From Aequorivita sp. UBA3180 (GTDB lineage: Bacteria > Bacteroidota > Bacteroidia > Flavobacteriales > Flavobacteriaceae): DNA of 64,000 bases. The position numbers and the translations under genes are program-made. The stretch is taken from assembly GCA_002364215.1 (NCBI GenBank), contig DEXQ01000003.1, positions 105,572 to 169,571 on the forward strand, written 5' to 3'. Shown one piece after another: positions 1-8,466 of the stretch (position 1 is the stretch's first letter; each line of letters begins with the position of its first letter). Under the pieces are notes generated by a model. That model was not told the origin of the DNA. It ran no database searches and worked only from the letters and a program-made list of their open reading frames with translations.

Positions 1-612
1 ACCGCATTGAATCTACCCGAATATCATCCTGCGCGCGATATGCAGGATACCTTTTTCATCCAAACCAACCCCGATGTTTTGTTGCGTACGCACACTTCTT
101 CGGTACAGGTTCGGTATATGGAAAACAACAAACCGCCCATTCGTACCATTTCGCCGGGTCGTGTGTATAGAAATGAAGCCATTTCAGCGCGCTCACACTG
201 CTTTTTCCACCAAGTGGAAGGTTTGTATGTAGATAAAGGCGTAAGCTTCGCAGACTTGAAGCAGACGTTGCAATATTTCACTACTGAAATGTTCGGAAAA
301 TCAAGAATCCGTCTTCGCCCTTCCTATTTTCCGTTTACCGAACCAAGCGCCGAAGTTGATGTTTACTGGGGGCTGGAAACCGAGGCAGATTACAGAATCA
401 CCAAAGGAACCGGCTGGCTGGAAATTGGCGGTTGCGGAATGGTAGATCCAAACGTGCTTAAAAACTGTGGTATCGATCCCGAGGAATATTCGGGTTTTGC
501 CTTTGGCGTTGGTATTGACCGTATCGCGATGCTGTTGCACCAAATTCCAGACATCAGAATGTTTAGCGAAAACGACGTTCGCTTTTTGGAACAATTTAAA
601 AGTGTGCTTTAA
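1..612 (+). CDS. pheS: Phenylalanine--tRNA ligase alpha subunit, 3' part (5' end outside window)
   Basis: This is the C-terminal 203 residues of the alpha chain of the cytoplasmic alpha2-beta2 phenylalanyl-tRNA synthetase, which charges tRNA-Phe. The frame is open at base 1, so the true start lies upstream; the family is usually about 330-340 residues, so roughly the first 40 percent is missing. Class II aminoacyl-tRNA synthetase motifs are visible. Motif 2 lies around RTISPGRVYRNEAISARSH followed by FFHQVEGL, and motif 3 is GFAFGVGIDRIAMLLH near the C-terminus. The usual C-terminal ending MFSENDVRFLEQF is intact. The first in-frame TTG at base 7 is not a start, because the peptide before it continues the conserved class II core. 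Confidence 0.97.
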   Translation, partial: TALNLPEYHPARDMQDTFFIQTNPDVLLRTHTSSVQVRYMENNKPPIRTISPGRVYRNEAISARSHCFFHQVEGLYVDKGVSFADLKQTLQYFTTEMFGKSRIRLRPSYFPFTEPSAEVDVYWGLETEADYRITKGTGWLEIGGCGMVDPNVLKNCGIDPEEYSGFAFGVGIDRIAMLLHQIPDIRMFSENDVRFLEQFKSVL

Positions 613-662
613 AAAAGACGTAAGACCTCTGCGCTTAAGACATAAGATTTAAATAAAACATT

Positions 663-827
663 ATGAAAAAATACCTTGTTATTGCTCTTTTGGTAATTGT
701 TGCCGCTGTAGTAGCGTACCTTACTTTTGTGATTGCAGCACTAAAAATTGTAATAGGGGCTATTTTGCTTGGCGTTTCGGCAATTGCACTTTTAGCAGTT
801 TGGATTATGTGGAAAATTGAAGATTGA
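663..827 (+). CDS. Small single-/double-pass membrane protein, 54 aa
   Basis: A 54-codon frame starts at ATG and encodes MKKYLVIALL at its N-terminus, followed by an almost uninterrupted hydrophobic stretch to residue 48 and a short charged tail KIED. It reads like one or two transmembrane helices with a Lys-Lys cap, or a signal-like anchor. It lies 50 bases after pheS and ends two bases before the next start, so the two small genes are probably co-transcribed with or just after pheS. I do not recognise a named family. The codon use and tight spacing support a real gene, but it is short and no function can be assigned. Confidence 0.55.
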   Translation: MKKYLVIALLVIVAAVVAYLTFVIAALKIVIGAILLGVSAIALLAVWIMWKIED

Positions 828-829
828 TT

Positions 830-1225
830 ATGCGAAAAGATATTGAAATACCCAAAGCTGAAAACGTGTATATTGTTGCCGTAAAGGAATGGGACAAAGA
901 ATTTACCGAACAACAATGGAACATCTATTTGATAAACAATCGAACAGATGAAATCACCACGGTTTTGGTAATGTCGCGCGGAAAAAGCGAAGACAAAAAA
1001 ACTTCAACTTTACGCCATGGATTGGGAAATATAAAGCCGAAAACCGTTGCAAAAGTTGAATTTATTTCCACCGAGGTTTTGGGTTTTACCAACGAATATT
1101 TGCTCACTTTTTTTGCTGAAAACAAACTTTTTGAACGCAGATTCATTTTTGAACCACATAGTATTTCAGAAGAAAAAGTGGTTTCGCTTCCAGTTTTGGA
1201 TAGTGAAGGAATTTTTGCAAAATAA
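830..1225 (+). CDS. Conserved hypothetical protein, downstream of pheS
   Basis: A 131-residue soluble protein with no signal peptide or membrane segment. The sequence is a mix of beta-strand-like stretches (NVYIVAVKEW, WNIYLINNRT, TTVLVMSRG) and looks like a small all-beta or alpha/beta fold. The ATG at 830 is preferred over the TTG at 824, because the TTG would overlap the preceding stop and there is no extra conserved-looking sequence. Homologues sit next to pheS in flavobacteria and, from memory, are often mislabelled as a phenylalanyl-tRNA synthetase subunit; the sequence shows no synthetase motif. It is followed 11 bases later by an ABC ATPase gene. Function unknown. Confidence 0.8.
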   Translation: MRKDIEIPKAENVYIVAVKEWDKEFTEQQWNIYLINNRTDEITTVLVMSRGKSEDKKTSTLRHGLGNIKPKTVAKVEFISTEVLGFTNEYLLTFFAENKLFERRFIFEPHSISEEKVVSLPVLDSEGIFAK

Positions 1226-1236
1226 TTTTTTTGGTG

Positions 1237-2190
1237 ATGCTAAAAGTTGAAATCGATTCCTTTTCCTATTCTGAAAAAATCATTTTAAAGGATATACAGT
1301 TCACACTAAAACCCGGCGAGCATCTCAGTATTCTTGGCGAAAGTGGCTGCGGAAAATCCACCCTTTTACATCTTGTTTACGGCTTGCTCCATTTAGAAAA
1401 TGGCACTATTTTTTACAACGAAAATAAATTGCTCGGTCCAACAAAAACCCTCGTTCCCGGCGAACCTTTTATGAAACTCGTTGCTCAGGAATTCAACATT
1501 ATGCCGTTTACTACTGTTGCTGAAAATTTGGGTTCGCACCTTTCTGGTTTGGATGGAGAAAAGGATGAAAGAAGAATTGACGAACTGTTGGAGGTTGTTG
1601 AAATGGAAGCCTTCAAAAATACGATGGTGAAAAACCTCAGCGGTGGACAAAAACAGCGCGTGGCCTTGGCAAAAGCGTTGGCAAACGAACCCGAAATCCT
1701 TTTGCTGGACGAGCCTTTCAGCAATATTGATGTTTTCAGAAAAAATAAATTACAGCGAAAAATTTTCAATTATCTAAAAGAGAAAAGCATCAGTTGCATC
1801 ACCGCTACCCACGACAGCGATGAAGCTTTGGCTTTTTCAGACCAAATTTTAATGTTGAAAAACGGTACCGAAGAACTATACGGAACTCCGGAAATCATTT
1901 ACAAAAAAGTTTCTACGGAATATCAAGCTGGCTTTTTCGGCGAAGCGAACTTACTTCCTAAAAATCTTTTTTCTTCTGAAAAAGCTTTCGAAGAAACCAT
2001 CATTTTTCCACATCAAATTAAAATTTCCGAAAAAAAAACACCGTTTGAAGTAACCGTGAAAAAAAGCTATTTCAAAGGAAATTACTATTTGATTGAAGCA
2101 AATTTTAGTGATAAAACCATTTTCTTCAACCATTCAATTCTCTTGGAAAAAGGTGAAAATTATTATTTGAAAATTTCAGAAAAAGATTAA
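1237..2190 (+). CDS. ABC transporter ATP-binding protein (PotA/FbpC-like), orphan
   Basis: A 317-residue ABC ATPase. Walker A is GESGCGKST at about residues 34-42; the Q-loop lies in LVAQEFNIMPF, the signature motif is LSGGQKQR, Walker B is EILLLDEP and the switch histidine is in ATHDSDEA. The first 220 residues form the nucleotide-binding domain. The last 90 form a beta-rich accessory region beginning FFGEANLLP, as in spermidine/iron/sulfate importer ATPases (PotA, FbpC, CysA). No permease or binding protein gene is adjacent, so the substrate is unknown. The start is the ATG at 1237, since the TTG at 1231 adds only two residues. It ends converging on the next gene with a 4-base overlap of the stops. 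Confidence 0.88.
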   Translation: MLKVEIDSFSYSEKIILKDIQFTLKPGEHLSILGESGCGKSTLLHLVYGLLHLENGTIFYNENKLLGPTKTLVPGEPFMKLVAQEFNIMPFTTVAENLGSHLSGLDGEKDERRIDELLEVVEMEAFKNTMVKNLSGGQKQRVALAKALANEPEILLLDEPFSNIDVFRKNKLQRKIFNYLKEKSISCITATHDSDEALAFSDQILMLKNGTEELYGTPEIIYKKVSTEYQAGFFGEANLLPKNLFSSEKAFEETIIFPHQIKISEKKTPFEVTVKKSYFKGNYYLIEANFSDKTIFFNHSILLEKGENYYLKISEKD

Positions 2191-3182
2191 ACCACAACGA
2201 TCATTTTCCCTTTATTCTTCCCATCAAACAGGTTTATAAACGCTTTTGGAATGTTTTCAAAACCTTCAACAACAGTTTCTAAATAACTTAGTTTATCTTT
2301 TTCCATCCATGCGGCCAATTGCTTTTGGGCGGGACCAAAGTCCTTTACAAAATCGCGTACGGTAAAGCCTTGCATTAAAATACTGTTTTTTATGAGCGTT
2401 GTTTCCACCCGCGGACCTGTAGGTGTTTCCGTTTTATTGTAGAGTGAAATAGCGCCGCAGTTTATTACTCTTCCGTATTTGTTCATATTATCAAGCGCAG
2501 CATCCAAAATTTCACCGCCCACATTGTCAAAATAAACATCCACACCGTCGGGACAAGCTTCCGCGATTGCCTTTTTCATATTTTCAGTAGTTTTATAATT
2601 GATGGCGGCATCAAAACCAAACTTTTCTTGAATACGGTCAATTTTTTCCTCACTTCCTGCAATTCCCACAACGCGGCAGCCTTTTATTTTCCCTATCTGG
2701 CCGGCAACGCTTCCAACCGCACCCGCGGCCCCGGAAACTAAAAGGGTTTCACCTTTTTGGGGTTTTCCTATTTTATCCAAACCTAAATATGCGGTTAGTC
2801 CGGTTAGTCCTAAAATGCCCAAATAGGCTTTTAGTGGGGCTTTTTCATTATCAACCTTGTTTAGCCCATTCCCGTTTGAAACTTGAAATTGTTTCCATTG
2901 AAGCATTCCGTTTACGAAATCTCCTTTTTCAAAATTTTTGTTATTAGATTCAATAACTTCAGCGATAATGCCAGATTCAAGAGGCTTTCCAATTTCAAAA
3001 GGTTCTATATATGATTTTTCATCGCGCATCCGTCCACGCAAATACGGATCTACTGAAACATATTTAGTTTTTAACAGTATCTCGCCTTCCTTTGGTTTTG
3101 GTTTTTCTTCTTTGGTAAATTCAAAATCTTCAAGCGAGGGACGTCCTTTTGGGCGGTTTTTTAAAAGAATTACTTTGTTCAT
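2187..3182 (-). CDS. NADP-dependent medium-chain dehydrogenase/reductase (CurA/prostaglandin-reductase-like)
   Basis: A 331-residue zinc-independent MDR oxidoreductase that probably reduces the activated double bond of an alpha,beta-unsaturated ketone or aldehyde with NADPH. The N-terminal GroES-like part includes VDPYLRGRM, a signature of the leukotriene B4 12-hydroxydehydrogenase/CurA group. The Rossmann glycine motif is AAGAVGSVAG near residues 150-160, followed by GIAGSEEK for the cofactor ribose/phosphate. The structural zinc cysteines of classical alcohol dehydrogenases are absent, which fits the assignment. It is cytoplasmic with no signal peptide. It is transcribed alone, converges on the ABC ATPase gene with a 4-base overlap, and diverges from the FUSC gene. 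The substrate is not predictable. Confidence 0.9.
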   Translation of the reverse strand: MNKVILLKNRPKGRPSLEDFEFTKEEKPKPKEGEILLKTKYVSVDPYLRGRMRDEKSYIEPFEIGKPLESGIIAEVIESNNKNFEKGDFVNGMLQWKQFQVSNGNGLNKVDNEKAPLKAYLGILGLTGLTAYLGLDKIGKPQKGETLLVSGAAGAVGSVAGQIGKIKGCRVVGIAGSEEKIDRIQEKFGFDAAINYKTTENMKKAIAEACPDGVDVYFDNVGGEILDAALDNMNKYGRVINCGAISLYNKTETPTGPRVETTLIKNSILMQGFTVRDFVKDFGPAQKQLAAWMEKDKLSYLETVVEGFENIPKAFINLFDGKNKGKMIVVV

Positions 3183-3316
3183 TGTTCCTGTTTTTATTTC
3201 AGTTTTATAAAATTAAATTTTAAAAGTACAACCGCCACAACACAGCTATTTATTTAATAAAAGTATAACAGAGTTATATTTCTGATAAGATTAACGAACT
3301 TAGCTTTTCAGCGCAA

Positions 3317-3324
3317 TATCTTTG
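3317..3324 (+). promoter_or_regulatory. -7 promoter element for FUSC gene
   Basis: TATCTTTG matches the Bacteroidota -7 consensus TAnnTTTG and ends 16 bases before the ATG at 3341. No clear TTTG -33 element is seen. Confidence 0.5.
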
Positions 3325-3340
3325 CAATTTCTGAAACCAA

Positions 3341-5581
3341 ATGCTTTTGAAATTTTTAAAAAATAATATCGCTGACATTTTTAAAGACCTGTCGGAATAT
3401 TTTAAAAGTACCGATTTTTCTAAAGCTATACTTTTGGGAATTGCACTTACGCTTCCCATAATTGCAGGCATAAAATTAGACGCACTTCAAATTGGTATCA
3501 CGATTACGGTTGGAGCGCTTCTCGCCTCTCCCAGCGATGTAAGCGGCAGTATTCGCAATAAAGTCACCGGAATTTTGTTAGCAACGCTATTGGCCATGAT
3601 GGTCAGTTTGATAGGGGGTTATCTTCACCTTTCCCTTTGGTTGCTTTTTCCTGTTTTAGGGGTGTTAATGTTTGGTATTTCCTATATTTCAATTTATGGT
3701 TTTCGGGCGTCGCTTATCAGTTTTTCGGGGCTTTTTGCGCTGGTGCTAAGTTTTTCTAATGTTTCCGGAGGAATGGAACCCTATTATAGAATGCTACTTA
3801 TTGGTCTTGGCGGTCTTTGGTATGCACTACTGGTATTATTGTGGCACTATATCTTTCCGAAAGCTCCAACGGAATATTATCTTTCAAAAACGATAAAACT
3901 AACCGCAGATTATTTAAGAACGCGAGGCGAATTGGTGGCCGAAACCACAGACAGAACCGCTCTTTTAAAAAAATTACTAAGCATACAAACAGAGCTCACG
4001 GCCATTCACGAAACCTTGCGCGATATTTTAATTGAAAGCAGAACAGGTTCGGGAAAAAGTAATTATGAAGGGAAACGTCTGCTTATTTTTGTACAATTGG
4101 TAGATATGCTGGAACTGGCAATGGCAAACCCCGTTAACTATTCAAAAACCGACGATTTTTTTAAAAGGAAACCTGAGCAATTGGCAGATTTTCAAGGACT
4201 GTTATTTGCGATGAGCAATAGGATGAATGCCATAGCCGCAAATATTTCGACCCCAAAAAAGCTTCGGAATAATAGTAATATAGAGGAATTCCAGAAAAAG
4301 ATTAAGCGTGATATTGCTGAATATTCTTCCGCTTCCAAAAAAACTTTTGATGAAAACCTGCTGCTGCTAAAAAACCTTTTTAAATACCAAAAAGAGCAGA
4401 TCAAAAAAATCCAAAAGATAGAGTGGTTGCTGAAAAACCCTGCCCAACGTGAGCTATCACTGTTAAAAAAAGAAGATTCCCGCCGGTTTCTTACCAAGCA
4501 GAATTATGATATTGAAGTGCTTACCGGAAACTTAAACCTGCGCTCACCTATCTTTAAGCATTCGTTGCGGCTTGCGGTAATAACAATGATTGGTTATGGA
4601 GTGGGTATGTTGTTCTCAGTACAAAATCCGTATTGGATTTTACTCACTTTAATCGTGATTATGCGTCCCACTTTCGGACTAACAAAAACACGTTCAAAAG
4701 AGCGTACCATCGGAACCTTGATTGGTGGCGCGCTGGCGGTAGGCATCGTCTTGATTACACAGAATACGACGGTTTATGGAATTTTGGCAATTGCTTCGCT
4801 CATTATTGCTTTTTCCATGGTGCAGCGCAATTATAAAGCCGGGGCGACTTTTATTACGCTGAGTGTGGTTTTTATATACGCACTTATGCGGCCAGATATT
4901 TTTAACGTAATTCAGTATCGCGTAATGGATACGCTAATTGGAGCTGGGCTGGCCACCCTTGGGAATTTATTCCTTTGGCCCGCTTGGGAAATTCAGGGAA
5001 TGCAAAAAACACTATTGGAAACCTTGAAAGCCAACAGACTTTATTTGGAAGAAATCATCGGTTATTACAACAAAAAAGGTGCAATTCCATCTGAATATAA
5101 AGTAACGCGTAAAAAGGCATTTTTGGAAATGTCTAATCTCAGCACGGCTTTTCAACGGATGACGCAGGAACCCAAATCGAAACAGAAAAACCTCGACAAG
5201 GTTTATGAAATAACCGTGCTCAACCATACATTTCTATCATCATTGGCGTCATTGAGCACCTATATTTTGTCGAATCCCACAACACCCGCCTCCAAAAATT
5301 TCAACAAGGTTTCCGAAAAAATAGTTCAAAATCTTTCGGATGCAGAAGCTATTCTAAAAGAAGAAATTACTTCAGAAAATGAAGGTGAAATGTATGAATC
5401 CGAAGATATTTTTGATGCAGCTTTTGGGAAAAATATTACTTTTTCAGAAGAAGAAAAAAGTTCAAAATCTGATGGCTTTCATTTAAAAATTGAAGAGGCG
5501 CATTTGGTACGGGAACAGCTAAAATGGCTTTTGGCGATGAGTGAAAAAATGCCGAAAATTTTAAAGGAAACACAGTTTTAA
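3341..5581 (+). CDS. FUSC family inner-membrane protein (YccS/YhfK-like)
   Basis: A 746-residue membrane protein of the fusaric-acid-resistance-like FUSC/YccS superfamily. It has two hydrophobic blocks of several helices each, near residues 25-180 and 405-550. These are separated by a charged cytoplasmic segment of about 200 residues rich in Lys and Glu, and a soluble C-terminal region follows. The second block contains the family-typical segment NPYWILLTLIVIMRPTFG followed by RTIGTLIGGALAVG. The two-block architecture fits whole-length bacterial FUSC proteins that may act as aromatic acid efflux pumps, but no adaptor (AaeA-like) gene is adjacent, so the transport role is inferred from family only. 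A -7 promoter element lies just upstream. Confidence 0.9.
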   Translation: MLLKFLKNNIADIFKDLSEYFKSTDFSKAILLGIALTLPIIAGIKLDALQIGITITVGALLASPSDVSGSIRNKVTGILLATLLAMMVSLIGGYLHLSLWLLFPVLGVLMFGISYISIYGFRASLISFSGLFALVLSFSNVSGGMEPYYRMLLIGLGGLWYALLVLLWHYIFPKAPTEYYLSKTIKLTADYLRTRGELVAETTDRTALLKKLLSIQTELTAIHETLRDILIESRTGSGKSNYEGKRLLIFVQLVDMLELAMANPVNYSKTDDFFKRKPEQLADFQGLLFAMSNRMNAIAANISTPKKLRNNSNIEEFQKKIKRDIAEYSSASKKTFDENLLLLKNLFKYQKEQIKKIQKIEWLLKNPAQRELSLLKKEDSRRFLTKQNYDIEVLTGNLNLRSPIFKHSLRLAVITMIGYGVGMLFSVQNPYWILLTLIVIMRPTFGLTKTRSKERTIGTLIGGALAVGIVLITQNTTVYGILAIASLIIAFSMVQRNYKAGATFITLSVVFIYALMRPDIFNVIQYRVMDTLIGAGLATLGNLFLWPAWEIQGMQKTLLETLKANRLYLEEIIGYYNKKGAIPSEYKVTRKKAFLEMSNLSTAFQRMTQEPKSKQKNLDKVYEITVLNHTFLSSLASLSTYILSNPTTPASKNFNKVSEKIVQNLSDAEAILKEEITSENEGEMYESEDIFDAAFGKNITFSEEEKSSKSDGFHLKIEEAHLVREQLKWLLAMSEKMPKILKETQF

Positions 5582-5587
5582 AAATTT

Positions 5588-5595
5588 TATATTTG
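5588..5595 (+). promoter_or_regulatory. -7 promoter element for the frameshifted membrane gene
   Basis: TATATTTG matches TAnnTTTG and overlaps the alternative TTG codon at 5593. This argues that translation starts at the ATG at 5614 instead. Confidence 0.5.
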
Positions 5596-5613
5596 AAATT
5601 ATTAAAATACTCT

Positions 5614-6110
5614 ATGCATAAAAATATCCGCCATCTTCAACCCGTAGCTAACATAAAAATAATTTTTGCAATAATTCTTTCCTTGTTTTCAGTCTATTTG
5701 TTTTTTGCAGGAACACTATTCGGTATCATTTTGCTGGGCGGGGCATTAAAACTCTCTCTAAGGGAGGGTTTTGAGCTAAATTTAGAGGATAAGAAATATC
5801 GTAACGTATATTCCATTTTTGCAATCAATTTTGGATTTTGGAAAAAATTGCCAGATATAGAATACATTTCCGTTTTCAAAACAATTAAAAATAGTAGAAG
5901 TCGCGTAATCACTGCAGAAGCAACGTTAGGTTTTGAGGTTTTTAAAGTGAATATGTTTTCCACAAGAATCAACATATTGAAGCGTATATTAGTGATGAAG
6001 TTGAAGATGCTTTTTCTGTAGCCAAACATATAGCAACTGTCTTGGAGCTGGATATTCTGGACGCAACGAAGCCAGAAAAAGAATGGATAACTGTTACTTC
6101 ACGCTTGTAA
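5614..6110 (+). pseudogene. Hypothetical membrane protein with apparent single-base frameshift
   Basis: From ATG 5614 the frame encodes a protein with two adjacent hydrophobic helices (about residues 13-45) followed by a basic beta-rich segment ending KVNMFSTR near base 5964. In that frame it then stops at 6019-6021 after a nonsensical tail. The other frame (codons beginning at 5967) continues with NQHIEAYISDEVEDAFSVAK and on to a TAA at 6108-6110, which reads as normal acidic/helical protein. The simplest explanation is loss of one base around 5965-5967, restoring a protein of about 165 residues. It resembles small flavobacterial membrane proteins of unknown function with a PH-like tail. Whether this is a true mutation, a sequencing error or programmed shifting cannot be told here. 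Confidence 0.65.
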
Positions 6111-6552
6111 TTTTATAAACGTTTCCGTTAAAACTGAATTCATCACCTTTTTTCTTCCCCGACAGAAGCGACCCGACGGGTGAATTTAATGCCACGCAAA
6201 GATAGTCTGATTTGCCAATGGTAACGTTGCCAATCGAGATGCTGATGAAATAGGTGAATTTATCCGTATAAACCAAGCTCCCCAAACGCGCATAATCTGA
6301 TGTTGCGCTCACATCTATTTTTTTCAGTAGCTGAACAATTTTTTCAATTTCCTGTAATTGCTTTCCGGCATTTTCACGGTCAATCTGGAGCATCGCCCGG
6401 CCAGTCTCGTGTTTGTCGCCGCTGCTGCTTTTGGATTCTTCCAGCAAAGACTCCTCAATATCGACGATGGTTTGTTTTATTTTTGAATAACGGTTGTCAA
6501 CCTGTTTTTGGCAATGTTGAAGCAATTCAGTCTTAAGTTCTACTGTGGTCAT
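6094..6552 (-). CDS. GreA/GreB-family transcription elongation factor-like protein
   Basis: A 152-residue protein with the two-part Gre layout. The N-terminal helical segment (about residues 1-85) would form an antiparallel coiled coil, and the C-terminal FKBP-like beta domain ends with SPVGSLLSGKKKGDEFSFNG, the classical Gre C-terminal signature (SPiG.aLlGkk.GDe). GreA rescues backtracked RNA polymerase by inserting the coiled coil into the secondary channel. The acidic tip here (DIEESLLEES) could serve that role, but the N-terminal domain diverges from GreA, so a paralogous RNA-polymerase-binding function is possible. Flavobacterial homologues are, from memory, frequently mis-annotated as 3-oxoacyl-ACP synthase. 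Its start overlaps the mtgA stop by 4 bases. It probably forms an operon with mtgA and the FAD oxidoreductase. Confidence 0.82.
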   Translation of the reverse strand: MTTVELKTELLQHCQKQVDNRYSKIKQTIVDIEESLLEESKSSSGDKHETGRAMLQIDRENAGKQLQEIEKIVQLLKKIDVSATSDYARLGSLVYTDKFTYFISISIGNVTIGKSDYLCVALNSPVGSLLSGKKKGDEFSFNGNVYKITSVK

Positions 6553-7268
6553 TTCTTCTTTTTAGTTTTCTTTTGGTCCTCTTTTGGCTCTTGTTTTTCC
6601 AAAGTAAATGGCCCATAATAGCGCATTTGTCTAACAATCCATTGTGTTCTTCGAGCTACGTATGGTCCTGGGGGATTTGCCTTATATCGCTGTGGACTCG
6701 GCAAAATTGCGGCAATTGCGGCAGCATTTTCCGCACGCAGGTTTTTAGCTGATTTTTTAAACCAATATTGCGAAGCGGCTTCGGCGCCAAAAATACCATC
6801 GCCCATTTCAATACTGTTTAAATACACTTCCAAAATGCGCTCTTTGCTCCAAAGCGTTTCAATCAACAATGTAAAATAAGCCTCCAAACCCTTGCGAAAC
6901 CAAGTGCGCCCGGGCCATAAAAAGGCATTTTTTGCCGTTTGTTGCGATATGGTACTTCCACCACGTAATTTTTTTCCCTTTTCGTTGTTTTCCAAAGCCT
7001 TTTCAATCGCTTTTCGGTCAAAACCGCTGTGGCTTAAAAAGGTTTGGTCTTCGGCACAGATAACGGCAAGTTGCAGATAGGGTGAAATCTCTTCAATAGG
7101 AACCCAATCGTGTTTAGTTTCATATTCTTCATCACCTTCAATAGAGCGGATTGCCATAAGAGGTGTGTAGGGCACGGGGACAAATTTGTAAAGAAGTACC
7201 CATAAAACGGTAAGTCCAATAAACCAAAGGAAAAGTTTAAATATAAATTTGAATAGTTTTTTAATCAT
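6549..7268 (-). CDS. mtgA: Monofunctional biosynthetic peptidoglycan transglycosylase
   Basis: A 239-residue family GT51 glycosyltransferase that polymerises lipid II into glycan strands at the outer face of the inner membrane. It has one N-terminal transmembrane helix (about residues 7-27). It then carries GT51 motif 1 with the catalytic glutamate in AEDQTFLSHSGFD, motif 2 in GGSTISQQTAKNAFLW, and motif 3 in ERILEVYLNSIEMGDGIFGA. There is no transpeptidase domain, so it is the monofunctional type; length is normal. The C-terminal tail is strongly basic (KKTKKKK). The gene overlaps the downstream Gre-like gene by 4 bases and the upstream oxidoreductase by 8, indicating translational coupling. 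Confidence 0.96.
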   Translation of the reverse strand: MIKKLFKFIFKLFLWFIGLTVLWVLLYKFVPVPYTPLMAIRSIEGDEEYETKHDWVPIEEISPYLQLAVICAEDQTFLSHSGFDRKAIEKALENNEKGKKLRGGSTISQQTAKNAFLWPGRTWFRKGLEAYFTLLIETLWSKERILEVYLNSIEMGDGIFGAEAASQYWFKKSAKNLRAENAAAIAAILPSPQRYKANPPGPYVARRTQWIVRQMRYYGPFTLEKQEPKEDQKKTKKKK

Positions 7269-8379
7269 ACAGATTTGCTAATTGTTTCCCGATAGTACTG
7301 CCAATTGCTACGCCCATTCCGCCCAATCTAACGCCGCAAAAAATATTTTTTGAAACAGATTTTAAGATAGGTTTCTTTTGATTTCCAATACCCATAATAC
7401 CGCTCCAGCGATGTTCAATTTCGAAGGATTGGCCGGGTAAAATTACGGTTTTAAGCAATTGCTCCAACTTATTTTGGACTAATTCCGTCAATTGCATTTC
7501 GGTAGTTTCCTCAGTTTTAAAATCAAGGTTTCTGCCTCCTCCAAAAAGAATTCTATTTTCAATATTTCTGAAATAATAATAGCCTTTATCCAAATGAAAC
7601 GTTCCTTTTATTTGAAGGTTTTCAATGGGTTTAGTCACCAAAACCTGTGCTCTTGCAGGTTTTACATCTTCTTTTAAAAATTGCTTTGCAAATCCGTTTG
7701 TTGCAATAAAGATTTTTTTTACTGAAATGTCTGCCGATGAATTTAGTTCAAGGGAAACACTTTCGCCATTATCCGAAATACTTGTAATTTCTGAAGAATT
7801 CAGTATCAAAATATTTTCTTCCGAAGCTTTTTTGATGAGACCGTACATCATTTTTCCAGTATCAATCTGTCCTTCAAATTCACTATAAATCAATTTTGGT
7901 TGAATATTTTTAAAGCCAAAATGGTTTTCCTTTTCTGAAAAAACAGCCGCGTTGAAAATAGGTTTCAACAACTCATTTACAAAGCCAATCTTTGATTTGC
8001 AGTTTTCAAACAGTTCAGTATCCTCATTAGTAAAAAGTTCGTAGCCACCGTATTCTTTGTAGTCCAGTTGCTCATCGCCTAAAGTATTTCGAAGCAAATT
8101 TAAGCCCTCAATCCTGTTTTTTACAAGATGGATAACCTCTTCTTCGGAATGGTTTTTTAAGTCTTCCAATATTTCTGAAATACTACCAAAACAGGCAAAG
8201 CCAGCATTTTTGGTGCTCGCGCCACTGGGAAGCATGCCGCGTTCAAATACCGCTATTTTACTTGTGGGATGCTTTTTTCGCAGTTCCAAAGCGCAGTTCA
8301 AACCGACAATTCCACTGCCAATTACTGCAAAATCTATGTCTGAAAGCCACGTTTTATGTTCCCAATAGGATAAATTCAT
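7261..8379 (-). CDS. FAD-dependent amino acid/amine oxidoreductase (DadA/glycine oxidase-like)
   Basis: A 372-residue flavoprotein of the D-amino-acid oxidase (DAO) superfamily. The N-terminal dinucleotide-binding motif is VIGSGIVGLNCALELRKK, followed by FERGMLPSGAST, the usual FAD-ribose and flavin-proximal segments. Near the C-terminus GGMGVAIGSTIGKQLA is the second FAD contact typical of the family. It probably oxidises an amine or amino acid with transfer of electrons to O2 or a quinone; the substrate is not predictable. The ATG at 8379 is chosen because a -7 promoter element sits at 8414-8421 and upstream codons encode a low-quality peptide. It is the first gene of a three-gene overlapping minus-strand unit with mtgA and the Gre-like gene. 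Confidence 0.88.
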   Translation of the reverse strand: MNLSYWEHKTWLSDIDFAVIGSGIVGLNCALELRKKHPTSKIAVFERGMLPSGASTKNAGFACFGSISEILEDLKNHSEEEVIHLVKNRIEGLNLLRNTLGDEQLDYKEYGGYELFTNEDTELFENCKSKIGFVNELLKPIFNAAVFSEKENHFGFKNIQPKLIYSEFEGQIDTGKMMYGLIKKASEENILILNSSEITSISDNGESVSLELNSSADISVKKIFIATNGFAKQFLKEDVKPARAQVLVTKPIENLQIKGTFHLDKGYYYFRNIENRILFGGGRNLDFKTEETTEMQLTELVQNKLEQLLKTVILPGQSFEIEHRWSGIMGIGNQKKPILKSVSKNIFCGVRLGGMGVAIGSTIGKQLANLYD

Positions 8380-8400
8380 ATTGTATAAATTCCAAATTAA

Positions 8401-8442
8401 AAGCACCAAATTCCAAAGATAACCTATTGGAAATTGGTGCTT
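8401..8442. repeat. Hairpin-forming dispersed repeat, copy A
   Basis: Arms AAGCACCAAATTCCAA (8401-8416) and TTGGAAATTGGTGCTT (8427-8442) pair with one mismatch around a 10-base loop. The first 18 bases are identical to 9843-9860. It contains the -7 element of the neighbouring oxidoreductase gene. Confidence 0.7.
8414..8421 (-). promoter_or_regulatory. -7 promoter element for FAD oxidoreductase-mtgA unit
   Basis: Minus-strand TATCTTTG (plus CAAAGATA) matches TAnnTTTG and lies 35 bases before the ATG at 8379, inside repeat copy A. Confidence 0.45.
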
Positions 8443-8466
8443 GATATTTTTTGGAGTTTGCGAACG

